A model generated the notes under the pieces. That model saw nothing but the letters and a program-made list of their open reading frames with translations. It made no database searches and was not told the origin of the DNA. A DNA stretch of 64,000 bases from Phytophthora colocasiae (Eukaryota; Oomycota; Peronosporomycetes; Peronosporales; Peronosporaceae): contig JAGKQI010000069.1 in assembly GCA_018806915.1 (NCBI GenBank), positions 1 to 64,000 on the forward strand. Reading direction: 5' to 3'. A program made the translations under genes and the position numbers. Position 1 is the first letter of the stretch. Each line of letters begins with the position of its first letter. Positions 1 to 11,248 of the stretch are shown here, in pieces.

Positions 1-1417
1 TTGGAGATTCGCAGAATCCAGCGAGATGAAGATGGTCTCCCGGCTATTCTTGGAGCGGGCATCACACCCCGTGAACACCTCGATGAGGTCTCTGAAAACC
101 TCATCCCCGTCAAGGGCGAGTCAAACCTCCAGCACCCATTAGCGTGGAGATGCTAGAGGCTGACTACCGAGGTTGTGTTCTGAGTTTTGATGGTGCCGCC
201 AAGACATCCACTCGCCTGGGAAGCTGCGGATGTGTGCTCTGGGAGCTCCTGGGTGGAACATCCTGGAAGCCCAAGGGTTCGCTCTGAAAGATGTCACTGT
301 GAATGACTCAGAATACTGTGGTTTGATCAATGGATTGAAGTTGGCTTTGGAACGTGGCATCCGAGACTTGGTAGTTGTCGGAGACTCCCGTATCGCTATA
401 CAGCAAGCCCAAGGTCTGATCAATTGTAATCAGCCGAACCTGCAGCGGAAATTGGCCGAGTTTGAGTCTCTGAAGATCAAGTTCCAGTCTCTGAAGCTAG
501 TGCACGTGAAGCGTGAGTTCAACCAAGCAGCGGACTATTTGACGTCCAAGACTCTTGTTCTTGGCGAGTCCTGGCAGGTCCAAGACCCTGACGAACTGAC
601 TCATCTGAAATTGGTGTCCAAGATCCCAGAGAAGTTGATGAAGCCTCCCGAAGGGTCTTCCGACGCCCCGGACGATGTTCACCAGACCTCTGGTGAACAT
701 GATTGTACACCGGAGATGGATGACCCAGGGCCAGAGTCTGCGCCCCTGCCTCATGCTGCCAAGGTGCTTGTTGCCATCACTCGTGCACGCAATCAGGAAG
801 AAGCAAACTTACCAGATGACGCGGAGGCTCGTGAACCCATGGGCCCATTAGAGTTTCAGGAAGAACGCTGGCGGCGGATCAAAGTTCACCAGACTCAAGA
901 TGTTCATCTGGCAGAACTCATTAAGTTCCTTAAGGGTGACGTGGGAGATCTACCACGACCCCGAGTGAGGAAGCTGGCCAGGATTGCCGATGACTTCATC
1001 TTGGATTCCAGAGACGTTTTGTACCGCCTCAGCCGTGCTACCAGAGAACGTCCGAGAGACATGGTCGATGAACTCAGACTTGTGGTTCCCAGAGACTTGC
1101 ATGCTGATATGCTGCACTATGCTCATGGGGATTACCAGGGTGCTCACCAGGGAATCAAACGTACGTTCGAGAAGCTGAGCTCCGAGTTCTACTGGATTGG
1201 TATGTACGCTGATGCGGAAAGGTTCGTCAAAGAGTGTATGGACTGTGCAAGTGGCAAGGGGCGTCCCCCGAATCCTGGACCGTCGCCCGGTAACATCGAG
1301 CCCAGTCGACCTTTTGAGGTGGTGTCCATGGATTTCGTGACGCACATGCCAAAGTCTGCCAGAGGCAACACGTTCCTGTTGTTGTTCCAAGACATGTTCT
1401 CAGGATATGTGATGTAA
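1..1417 (+). pseudogene. Ty3/gypsy pol relic: RNase H, integrase zinc finger and start of integrase core
   Basis: Fragment of a retrotransposon polyprotein entering from the left edge. Three reading frames must be used in turn: frame 1 to about position 137, frame 3 to about 235, then one open frame to the TAA at 1415-1417, so at least two indels lie in the first 240 bases. The RNase H acidic residues are readable: D in SFDGAAK (near 195), E in VNDSEY, D in VVGDSRIA and D in NQAADYL. The integrase HHCC finger follows (HADMLHYAH ... ECMDC), then the first catalytic Asp in VVSMDFVTH near 1330. The RNase H resembles the plant/archaeal type found in some oomycete gypsy elements; that assignment is inference. 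Long minus-strand ORFs here are antisense shadows. Confidence 0.88.
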
Positions 1418-1421
1418 GCCC

Positions 1422-2524
1422 ATGAGTATTACTACGGCTCAAGATGTCGCTGAGGCCTACGAGGAACGTGTCTTCCGGAACTTCGGAGCTAGTTCCCTGA
1501 TACGCCATGATCAAGACCCTCGGTTCATGAGTGAAGTGTTCAGGTGTTTCCGGGACCTCCTGGGAAGCAGACAGCGAGCGACTCTGGCGTACCGTCCCCA
1601 GGCGAACGGCCAACAAGAACGGTCTGTTCAGACGGTCGTGCGCGCCATCAAGGCTTACATCGCCGAAGCTGATCAGAGTGACTGGGACGATCACGCCGAG
1701 CGTCTGATGTTCGCATTGAATACTTCCTTTGATGCGACCCGTCTGGAAACACCTTTCTTTCTGGTGCACGGATGGGATGCTCATGGGACTGTGTCCGCAA
1801 TGCTTGGTCCAAAGCCTTCTGGTGTACAAGAGCGCACTGCTTATGAGTGGCGTCGGAAGATGCAGCGAGATTACAGCTACGCTCAAGCCTGTGCTGAAGA
1901 GCTTCAGAAGAAGGCCAAGCGGGAGCGTTCTGAAGAACAGACTCGAAAGTGGAAGGAGTTGTCGGAACGTCTGAAGTCCGGATTTGCCGTCGGTGATGCC
2001 GTGTGGTTATACATCCCCAAGGTACAAACGGGGTTGAGTCGGAAACTCGCACATGTGGCACCCTTTCCGGATCGAAGAGATGTTGGACGATTTTCGTGTG
2101 AAACTGAAGGTTGAGGATACCGGGTATCAGGTGAACCGCTTGGGTTCTATATAAGTCGCCTGAAGCCGAGAGCCTTGAGCCTTCCCCCAGAAGACTCGAC
2201 TGTGGAACTCGATGTTCGCGAGGATGATGACTCTTGATGGCAGCGCTGTTACCAGAAGACAGTTGGGAGCCCGACACCGAGAATGATGAATACGATAGTG
2301 GAAAAGATAACTTGACACTCGGTGGAAGTTAAAACGTACCAGGACCTTCCAAGAGACTTCCAAGTGAATACCTGGTCGAAGTGGAAGGGGTACGACGAGA
2401 CAGAGTGGCTACCCTTGTCAAAGCTGGAACTGTGGCGCTTTGCTATATGAGTTCAATCAGAGTGCACGAGCGCAGAGCTCGTTTCCAAGCAATGCAAGCC
2501 GGAGACGATCACCCCAGAGTTTAA
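1422..2524 (+). pseudogene. Ty3/gypsy integrase core and chromodomain relic
   Basis: Continues the same polyprotein after a +1 frame change at about 1415-1422. The ORF to 2114 holds the integrase core: the second catalytic Asp in IRHDQDPRF, and the Glu region in YRPQANGQQERSVQ. After 2114 coding similarity continues in shifted frames. An acidic stretch (LLPEDSWEPD) lies near 2240-2270. A chromodomain core, KWKGYDETEWLPLSKL, lies near 2379-2430. The conserved tail ends in DDHPRV with a TAA at 2522-2524. The chromodomain marks this as a chromovirus-like gypsy element. Frameshifts and stops make it non-functional. Confidence 0.85.
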
Positions 2525-5082
2525 ACTCTAAAACCTATTCTGAGAACGATGTATTTCAGAAATGAGGTGTATCTGAGAGACATGTCTTTCGGAAATGTGA
2601 TTTCTGGGGATACATGACTCCCAGAGATGGTGATTGATTATGTGAATTCTGTATGGGAGATGATTTGTGATTGTGTGTGTATGATGGAATTTTACAAGTG
2701 GGATTACGGTGACGCTACGAGAAGAAGATGACCAAGCGACAGGACACTGTAGAGATTCTGAAATCCCGGAAGTTTTGAGAGCTGTCACAGCTACACTATG
2801 TTCACGGGACCTCTGGACGTACTGTCCTGGCCATGATGCTCAGTTTGGAGAAAGTTCCGCACTGACGAATGCCATGAAGCTCAGGAGGGGCGGTTGACAC
2901 GTGCTGCTAATTACATGATTTTTCGAGTGGATATGGACGCTTACGCCGTGATGTGATTGGACATATACTCGGATTGTGGGAGAAAGGGAGATGTGGGACG
3001 AGGTTGCTTGTCCCGTGTGACAATATGGATGGGTCTGTGGAAAGAAAAACTGCTATATATATTAACCTTCACTCTGCTTACTGCAAAGGGGCCCCAAGAG
3101 AGATCAGAAGTGTTCCTCGGAAAAGTGCACAACCTCCGAGAGACAACAACACTCAGTCTGGATCACCGGACTTTCCCCCGACGATGAGTGCGCCTAAAGG
3201 TTGGCAGAAAGTCTCTCAGAAGAATGTGATCTCTGAGAGACCTCATCCCGTTGCCGTCCTGTGTGACGATGATGGTTCAAGGAATACAGTTATACCCACA
3301 AGATACCAGAAGTATCGCGCTTGCACCGGACGGTAAAGCGCACCCCCGCGCATATCCCAACTGGACTTCGTAAGCGTTGTAGCATACGTGCTCCGCACCC
3401 TGAAAACACTCATGGATTTCTGGTATCACGTATTGAAACTCTGATATCACACCATGAAGTCTGATGTACGCCAATGAAGTCCGACGTACATATGAAGTCC
3501 GACGTAAGCATAGAGTCTGACGAACATGATTCTGGTAAACAAGTCTGATGTGTCCGGCTTTATACAAGCACATATTCCAGACATCACCAGTTTTCCGGAT
3601 GAAACAGACTCCGACGTACAAGAGCTCCGATGATCAGACCCAAGTGTCACGACTCTGGTATTACGACTCTGACCATCGTACCATGATTCCGGCAGTACAT
3701 GGTTCCGATGAACATGTCTCCGACGCACACATGATTCCAGACCCTGATGAACAGTGATACCGGTAGACTCTGACACTCTAAAGTCACACCCCTCCATACT
3801 GAAACCAAGTGTACCCAACACGACCTCACGCAATCAAGTGAAACGCAACCTGCTCTAGTCCCTGTAATGACATCATTAAGTGTCGACTCGACAAGATCTA
3901 GCATCTGACTACCATAGTGAAGCCCAAGTGAAGATTCCTGAGAGTTATACTGGAGACCAAGTGTATAATGAGAATATGGAAGACAGAAAGACAGAGAGAT
4001 ACGAGATAGATAGCCAGAGTTCAATTTTCCCTGTTGTAACGAGTCTCGATTTGCTTTGTTATAACGAGGTCGCGTCTGCCTGCTGCTTCCCGTAAGTACT
4101 AGGCCACGACAAAGCTTGAGTCGTGATCTCTCACCTTCATCAAGCCCCTTTAGGTGGAGATCAGCGTAACGTGTAGAGATTCTGAGATGGACCCACACTC
4201 ATTCCATTTCCTAGTTGGGTCGTTTGTCTTGTCTCTAACGGTAGCTCCATTTCATATTGTACGTTTGGACAGGTTCTTTGGGAGCTTCAGACAGTCGCTC
4301 TCAAGACGCTCGGTAGACTGTTGTATATAACCGATAGTGTATTATTCTATTTCCCTATATATTAGGAGGGTGGTGCGCGAAAGTTACGTGGGAATACCAG
4401 ACAGACCAGGTGTTCTGGTGAACATTTCCCTAGTTGGGACCTGGAGAATCTAGCCTCTCCACTGCCTCAAGCGGGCCAGGAAAGAATAAGAGCAGCTACA
4501 TATTTGTATATCGGAAACTCTATATTGCGTGGGTTATCTCGGAAGTCTAATTACTGGACTTCCTAATGTATTAATTTCTCTTTTGCCTTCAGAAATCTCT
4601 GGTGTACACAAGTGTTCACCGGAAAACGTTCGACTCTCAAGCGCCCCTGTGAGGACCAGAAGGACATCCGACGGTCTACGCAAGGAACCCTCACTCTCAC
4701 ACACACTCTCACGACCCCGGCGAGGGTCTCATTACCAAGACAACGAACCTACGAGGACAGCACAAGGTAACACACGCCCACCTTGCTGTGCGACTCTGGT
4801 ATAATTACCGGTAGTCACACTTCCAGGTTCACTGTACGCCCCTGCACCGCGGTAAAAGTTGCACCGACTTCGCGACATAACTCCCTGGAGTAGCACCTTA
4901 AGAAGCGGTGACCTTGATATTTCAACGTCGCAGTATCGACGGTGATACCAAAACACACTCGAAAGTTTCGTCTGAATAGTTGGATACTGGTTGCCGCTAC
5001 CTGAGGTATTCCATTCGTACCTCCAGAGGTAAATTGCGAAATACGCCAGTTTGTTGGAACTCGAACGGCTAGCGCTTTTCAA
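2525..5082. other. Non-coding stretch downstream of the gypsy relic
   Basis: No ORF here resembles a gene. It probably holds the decayed 3' non-coding end of the gypsy element. A purine-rich tract at about 3970-4012 could be an old polypurine tract, and a TG at 4033 could start a 3' LTR. TATA-like runs occur at about 4322 and 4358. No second LTR copy exists in the window, so the LTR borders cannot be confirmed. The short repeat block at 3437-3757 is listed separately. Confidence 0.4.
3437..3757. repeat. Degenerate short tandem repeat, unit about 18-28 bp
   Basis: A motif of the form AAGTCYGACGTAC is repeated with variable spacing. Clear copies start near 3457, 3477, 3495 and 3541. More diverged copies (CTCCGACGTAC, GTCTCCGACGCAC) run to about 3730. 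Units are not identical, so the array is old. No function is evident. Confidence 0.55.
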
Positions 5083-5395
5083 TCAGGGGGACCGGTTCAT
5101 GAAATGAGAGAATTCGGCCCATTGCAGCCAGTGCGTGTTATACTTGCTTGTTGTAGTCCGTGCGAGAGCTGCTCCGCACAAAGCAGTTCCACACGCCTGA
5201 GAGATTGGTGAAAGGCGGTCGAACCTCGACCTGTGACCAGGAAGACGATAAGTTAGCCCAACTTTCCCATAATGGATGTTTCTCAGTCCACGCTCGCGAC
5301 CCCGCGTCCGCCATGTTGTTCTGTTTCCCGGCAATGTGCTCAGCTGAGAATGACAGTTCGTAGCTGAATTCAGCGAGCGAAAGCAGTCTGTTGTA
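5083..5395 (-). pseudogene. DIRS-like retroelement scrap: RNase H end and recombinase start
   Basis: On the minus strand a reading frame contains LSFSAEHIAGKQNNMADAGS followed by LSSSWSQVEVRPP, the C-terminal end of a retroelement RNase H and the linker that follows it in oomycete tyrosine-recombinase elements. After a frame change, YNTHWLQWAEFSHFMN matches the start of the N-terminal DNA-binding domain of a tyrosine recombinase, ending at a stop near 5083. No RT or catalytic recombinase part is present, so it is a truncated relic. It shows the usual RNase H then recombinase order, which contrasts with the element at 33-40 kb. Confidence 0.6.
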
Positions 5396-6060
5396 GCACT
5401 GTACTGTCGCGTGTCGACTCGATCGCTTGGATGCCGCACTTGTGTTGTTAATGTTGGGTTCGTAGAACTCGTGTCGGGAAACCCACACAAGGCGCATCTT
5501 GATCACCACGCCAATTGACTTGGAGCTGGGATTCTGCGAAATGCTGCTTTCACTTCTACTTATAACAGTAAAAGTAAGGGGATGATTTAAACGTTGAGGT
5601 TGTCCTACAGCTACATTAGCACCAGCTTTCCGTTCCCAATTCCATCGCTCTCCGCATGCGCTCACACGGAGTCACCCGTGGTTTTCCATTATCTTTATCA
5701 AGTAAACAACATAACCTCCTCAGGAATTTTAAAAAAGATTTTGGCATAATGATGTACTTACCCTCAAGGCACTGTTTTTTCGCAGCACTTTGAGTTTCGG
5801 TACCTTTCTTGTTCGCTCGGTTCCTTTTCACCGTTCCCGCCAGCCTGCAAATTGGCTAATGAGCGATAGACTGGAAATTCACTTCACGTTCCAGAACACC
5901 GGATTGTTTTAGTAAATGCACTGCATTAAGAGCAAATCCTTTGATGACAGACACCATTTCTTGAAACAGTGTGACAAAACACCATTATCAATGCCTGCAC
6001 AAATATGATTAGTTTATTAGCATATTGGGTCATAAGGACAACCTTAGCACCCAAATTGTG
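5396..6060. other. No recognisable gene
   Basis: AT-rich stretch with only short ORFs. A minus-strand ORF at 5616-5831 has a basic start but no recognisable domain. I see nothing supportable here. Confidence 0.4.
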
Positions 6061-6330
6061 ATGTGATTGGCTCCCAAAAACTTGTCGCGGTCGACTGTGA
6101 TGATGTGCATGAGCATGGTGAGCGGTACTGGCACCCAAAGAAGCTTTCAATTGGCTCACAACTTGTTGAGGCCATTGATAGTGATGGGCATGAACATGTT
6201 GCGCCTACTGGCATGTAATGAACTACTTAATTGGCTCACAGACAGGAGGTGCGCATGAACATCAAGTGTGATACTGTCCCGCAGTGAATTGCTTGATTGG
6301 CTCCAGCATTGAGGTCGATGCCAGTGTGTC
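6061..6330. repeat. Degenerate direct repeats of about 66-84 bp around ATTGGCTC
   Basis: The octamer ATTGGCTC recurs at about 6066, 6150, 6230 and 6296. Each copy is followed by a diverged GCATGAACATG-like block and then a TACTGGCA-like block. Spacing between copies is 84, 80 and 66 bases. Related but weaker text continues to about 6490. From 6331 to 6864 nothing else is recognisable. Confidence 0.5.
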
Positions 6331-6884
6331 ATACTGGCAATGTGACTGGGTCTCAATTTGGTTGTGCACCGCTCGTTTTAGGGTAATCGTGGTCAGTGCG
6401 TCGTACGAAACGTTGTGGATCACGATAAACTCTGGATTTGGTTGTCGCTTGTACACCGCTCATTACGAGCAATGGTGGTGATGTGGTTCGTTGTACGAAA
6501 AGTTCTGGTATCCAACGGGTCATTAGATAGACTGTATTCATGCAGAGGTTATAGTTGCCTTAAGTTTAACTCCCGCATTAAATATTAGTTGCAGCACTTA
6601 GGTGACGATGCACACCGTATACCGATCTCGCATTATGCTCGCAGGTCAAATTAACAGAATTGATGCCACAACTACGCTAACAAGGCAAGGATATCAGCCA
6701 ACAACCCAAATATTTGGCTGCATTGAGCTTGAAATGGCACGTTAAAATCCCCTAACATTTTTATCAAAACTGTTGAACCGATGCTCTGATAAAGGATCGA
6801 AGAAAAATAATTCCAATGTGCGGCTCGTTTTCGCTGCGCTACGAGTCATTCCAAATCTTGCCAGGTGCCGGTCACAGCTTGCGC

Positions 6885-7560
6885 CATGCTACCGATTCAG
6901 AAGCTGCAGTCGAAAGGATACGTCGTACTGCACCGAGCACTGAGTTTTGGTGCAGTCAACGCGCTCCGGATTATTGCGCGTCAAGGTCGGTTGTCTTGGG
7001 TAGACGAAGACCTATCAAGCCCACACATGCTTCGACTTCTGGCCAAAATGCCGACCATCCCAAGTACCGTTTTGACTGCAATGCTCCTGCCATACTATCG
7101 AACATTCTTTCCGGACGTGGATGTGCCGCGTTGGCAGTTCCTGAAGTCGCGTGGGCAAGCACCTGATCAACCTAATCCACCAAAACTTCACGTTATCCCG
7201 ATCGGTTGAAAACCCGATGGACTCAACGTGCTTGCCGGGATCTCTGATCATTGCAACTCAAGACAACACTGTTGTGTACGGATTTGGCTGGAACCATGAA
7301 TTCGCGTTCGAGTCCAACAGAAACGTCATTGAGCTACGAAAGGGCGATATGCTGTTTCTTTGAGGTGACTTCATTCACAGTCGTGCTGGATACCAGTGGA
7401 ACAATTTGTGCGTCCGCGCATTCTTTGGCATCGTTCCAAACTTGAACTCGTGGAGCTATGCTCGCATCGTGCCTTTGTAAGGCGATGAAGGTGACAGCAG
7501 CAACGACCTTCATTGCTGTGTGTGGGGATGCTCATTCGCCATGACTTTGAGGTCGCTACT
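6885..7560 (+). pseudogene. Relic of a double-stranded-beta-helix oxygenase-like protein with C2H2 finger
   Basis: Two overlapping frames and one in-frame TGA (7361-7363) carry a protein related to the one on the minus strand at 24133-25070. Shared landmarks are an N-terminal LQSKGYVVLHR block (near 6903), YGFGWNHEF, and a GDM..FL-TGA-GDFIHSRAGYQWN block. The last fits the distal His of a 2-oxoglutarate/Fe(II)-type double-stranded beta-helix; the proximal HxD motif is not readable in this copy. Downstream, a CVWGC...LLRHVHC stretch (near 7515-7575) resembles a C2H2 zinc finger. Fold assignment is inference from motif spacing. The gene is clearly broken. Confidence 0.5.
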
Positions 7561-7575
7561 CCGACACGTGCACTG

Positions 7576-8106
7576 CTCCTCACAACTTCTTGCTGAACAC
7601 GCCGCCTTGACCGTCATTGATCAAAACCGCAGCGTTGGGAGGACTCGTTGCGCCTGGCATGGATACAGACACGGATAATGAAGTGGGAGCCAACTTTGCC
7701 GAAGGAGAAGCTGATGACTGCGAAATGGTGTAGTTCTGCATTGGCTGAATATCCGGACCAGGGATACTGTCCACACTAGTGTTTGCATGCATTTTCGGTA
7801 GGCGTTTGCATGTTCTGTAGGCGTTTGAATATATGACTGACGTGAAAAATTATGTTCAAGATGAGTTATCTACAAGTTGTAGCGCTATATTTCCTTGAAC
7901 AATGTCGGAGGTTCTACATTTGTTTAATAAACGTTGGAGGCGCTACGTTTTTTGTTAAATGTTAGCGATACGTTTTCCAAAATAACGTTGTGACAAATGT
8001 CAGATATACCCTTATCAGATCTCTGGTTCATCTAGCCGTCGCCACTGGCTTCTCGCCCACCCACTCATTTCGCAATCTGCACTGGAGTGAAGACAACGTG
8101 ATCCGC
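7576..8106. other. No recognisable gene
   Basis: Short ORFs only. A loose repeat of a GGAGG-CGCTACGTT-like phrase occurs near 7835-7975. A minus-strand Ser-rich ORF at 7580-7792 has no recognisable feature. Confidence 0.35.
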
Positions 8107-8969
8107 ATGGGAAGAACTCAAGGATATCGAAACTACAGCAAACAAGAGCAGGAGCATCTGCTTTGCATCATACACGAGAAGCTACCTACTATCACTGTGG
8201 AATAGAGAGCCGTCGCGGTGGAGTACAACACGCGCAAGGAACGTTCTTGAAGCGAGCGCTCTGCTGCTAGTCTACGCCGAAAATTCGCCATGTTGTTATC
8301 ACCATCGGTACGTGCATCGAATCAAACACTGCGAGATGTTGCCAAGAGTTTGAAGTTACGAATTCAAGGGAGGGAAATCTCTATTGGAGGTGAGGGGCGA
8401 GCTAAAGAGCTGCAAGCACCAGTCTACGAGAAATTAATCAAGAAGTGCCGCCTACGAGTTTACCTTTTGTATCAAGTACAGAGATGCCACACGCGTCTCG
8501 TGAACCTGTTGAGCATGTGCTCTCACACGATCCAGTTCGTGCGACCCAAGAGCAACTACAAGCGGATCCGTCGTCGGAACGGAAAGCGAGGGTACCAATC
8601 TGGGGCCCCTGATACTTTAGTTCCGCGCCCAATCGTTCATGATCTGCGCGCGAACAGTATTTACAAGCCGTTAATGTCGTGCACGATACCCGGAATGGCG
8701 TTACTATTCCCCAGCTCGTCAGTCTCTACCACCAAATCTTTCAATTGCAATTACAGGTGCAACAAGATGCTGACAGGAGAGAGGTGGAGAGAGAGCAGTG
8801 CGTTATAGCTGACCGTGAAGATGTCCGCCAACTCCAACAAGAACTGATGGTATTGATTGTCCAGCGACCAAAACTAGACAGATGTTCTTTAGGGTTGCGT
8901 TTGTTAACTTGGAATAGCTTTTTTACAATCGATCTTTTTACGAATTTCAAACATTCAAACATCGAATAA
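8107..8969 (+). pseudogene. SANT/Myb-like (DUF6818-type) protein relic
   Basis: The opening MGRTQGYRNYSKQEQEHLL, followed after a TAG (8203-8205) by RAVAVEYNTRKER, matches the N-terminal SANT-like domain of a multicopy oomycete protein family (DUF6818-like, from memory). Later fragments at 8250-8440 and 8679-8969 fit its basic middle and a C-terminal Glu/Gln/Arg coiled coil (ADRREVEREQC, EDVRQLQQELM). At least one nonsense codon and several frame changes are present. Such proteins are often repeated alongside transposons; no function can be inferred. A run of C follows at about 8970. Confidence 0.5.
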
Positions 8970-9170
8970 CCCCCCCCCCCTTAAAGTTACGTAAGACCAA
9001 ACCTTAAAATTTCGGCGCTCACAAAGCGGAGTTGTAGCAAAACTTATTGAATACAGTTAAACTAACTGTAGGGTGTCTTTCCATCAGAAACGACGGTAGC
9101 GACAGAGGCGCCTTCATCACTTCTGCTGCTTCATAGCACTTCTCCTGTCTGAAGTATAATGACCATTTTT

Positions 9171-10321
9171 TTACCATTGCCCTTTTTTAGTGTTTGGGGT
9201 GAGAATCCACTTCATCAGCCCCGTTGTGCAATCGACTTTGACAATACCAGTATGCGGAAAGTCGGTAGGCTTAATTGTATCCTTCTGGAACGTGGCGAGT
9301 TTTTGGCAAAAGACGAGCACAAGATCCCAGTTATTCCACTTTGGTTGTTGATTGCGACCACTAAAATCTTTATTCAAGCCATTGACAATGCCCTTCATTG
9401 CGCCACCGTCCAATACTTTGTACCAGCATTTGCAATCGCAAACAAATAGTGGGTTGACATTGTACATAAAAATCCAATTGCTCAGCATTCTGAGCACGAA
9501 AGAGATGACCGAACTTGCAGTCATCATCTTCTTCTTCATCATCATCAGCAGCATCATGGCTACCGTTGGCGGCAATAATATAATCCGGCCATGTCGCGTT
9601 GGGTGGGGCGAGAAACGGAATCTTCGTACGCTCGAATTTTTCCTTTAATCCAGCGAATCTCCCAAACAACACATTGGCCAATTCGTTGTCATCAATGTCG
9701 GCGTACTCCTTATTTTTTCCACGTCGTCCTTTTCCACGTCGTCCCTTCCCACGTTGTTCCCCCTATACCAGCAACCGTAGCCTTCGTCTCTGGAATGTTT
9801 TGTGTTGAAGGGGGTTCACCAATCAAACCAGAGAAGAAATCGTTAAAGGCGATTCCTCGCACACCATTCCTTCGTGACGCAGAAAAGCGCATGAGATACC
9901 ATGTTCTCGAATTGGCTGAAATTCTTGCAAGGAGCATTTGTGTTCTCATGTGTTTGGTCGCCTGTTATACTGACCACACTTGAAAAACAGCAACCGTTGA
10001 ATACGCCTCCTTTGTGGTGACGTTGTAGTATGCTGAAAATTCCTTCCCACCAAGCACCGCGAGATATACAGCAACACATCTTTTTGAATAACTGGAAAAC
10101 GGCAGTATGGGCGCCACTGCTTCAATTGATTCCTTCGATAGGAGAGTTGTCCTCGTTTTACATTTACATCCGTGATATCTTCGTCTTCCAAGTTAGCATA
10201 ATGGAGTTGCATGTCGCGGACCGCCACATCAAGCCTCATCTTTTTCAGAGCTCGTTCGTCCGTATCATCGCGATCAGCAACAGGTATCCTGAAATTAGCA
10301 CGCTCTTTGCTGGCATAACTA
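9171..10321 (-). pseudogene. CRN (Crinkler) effector relic, 3' part, copy 1
   Basis: C-terminal half of a Crinkler-type effector, a family of host-translocated, mostly nucleus-acting proteins of oomycetes. It aligns with copy 2 at 32015-32938: both contain a DVLLY(I/L) block, an ALFCV block and a PPNATWPD block. It ends with a DxKCW motif (VCDCKCW) that could be the D-x-K of a PD-(D/E)xK nuclease fold (inference), then a Trp-Asp-Leu tail to the stop at 9171. Several frame changes break it, including at about 9575 and 9700. It joins the 5' part at 11249 across an inserted pogo-like element. Confidence 0.7.
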
Positions 10322-11248
10322 ACGGATTTTACCGTATACAAGCGCCGTAGGAAATAAAAGGCCGGTCCCAAAATTAACTTACATCTCAAAGTTCAAAAGC
10401 CATGTATCAAATACAACCCCGGTCTTTAAATAAATCTCCATAATTATATTTAAATTTTAGCTACCCCCCCCCCTCCGCTAGTGATCTGGAAGCATAAGAA
10501 ACGCAAGATCGATCGCCAAGGACCAACCTATGTCGCGTAACAAACCAAAAGCATGGGTTGATTCAGAGCTTCTCATTAACTGGATTGATACGGTGTTTCC
10601 TACGGTGCTGCAAGCGGCTGATGAAAGGCTTGTTTGGGACAGCATGAGTGCTCACGTATCCAAAGCTGTGCAAGCAAAGTGCTCTAAACGAAACATCGGT
10701 CTATGCGTGATTCCTGGAGGCCTCACCGCTTACCTTCAAGCAGGCATTTACAAGCAGACAAAGACATTAATTGACGACTGGAAGAACTCCGATCGTGTGG
10801 AATACAGGAAATCCGAGGCCCCCAAACGTTGAGCATCAAGCGTGGAAAAAGACAGATCAGTCGGTCATTGACAATTCAATCGCTAGCGCGGGGTTCTCCC
10901 CCATACCTGATGAGTGGTTTATATGGCGACACGAGGTATATGGACGTAAGTTCCAGAAAGAGAAAAAAAGAAGATAACGATGAGGATTGCGAAGTCAACG
11001 CTGAACTAAGTAACGCTTTGGACGACATTGGGATTATTGATGTAGCGCGGGGAGGAGGGGTGGGTGGTTATGCACTCGAGCGGAGCGAGGAACATTTTGT
11101 ATTTGACTTCATATTAATCTTTGAAATAAATACTCCGTTAAGTTTCTGTTTATAAGCCCTCACCCATCTAAAAGCCCCTCGTTAAAACCGATCGGATTCG
11201 AGGGGGCATTAATAAATAGAAATCCGGGTACTATTCGGTAAAATCCGT
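10322..11248 (+). mobile_element. pogo/Tigger-like DNA transposon inserted in CRN copy 1
   Basis: A 927-bp element bounded by perfect 13-bp inverted repeats (ACGGATTTTACCG at 10322-10334 and its complement at 11236-11248), flanked by TA at 10320-10321 and 11249-11250. TA duplication is the hallmark of the Tc1/mariner/pogo superfamily. Removing the element and one TA puts the two CRN halves in a single frame, in register with copy 2. The internal transposase is broken, so the copy is dead. A C run lies at about 10460. Confidence 0.85.
10470..10990 (+). pseudogene. DDE_1-type (pogo/Tigger) transposase relic
   Basis: The catalytic half of a pogo-like transposase. A TAA interrupts YVA-QTK near 10520. 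The ORF at 10530-10832 carries the WDSMSAHVSK block with a catalytic Asp, then CVIPGGLTAYLQAGIYK. A frame change near 10810 leads to GFSPIPDEWFIWRHEVYG, typical of the family's C terminus. The N-terminal helix-turn-helix domains are missing, so the element is internally deleted. Confidence 0.75.

Noticed and set aside
1227..1886. 219-aa minus-strand ORF
   Set aside because: It lies opposite the integrase domain and has no domain features of its own.
4033..4819. Complete 3' LTR of the gypsy element
   Set aside because: A TG start and a purine tract are present, but no second copy, no clear CA end and no target duplication can be shown.
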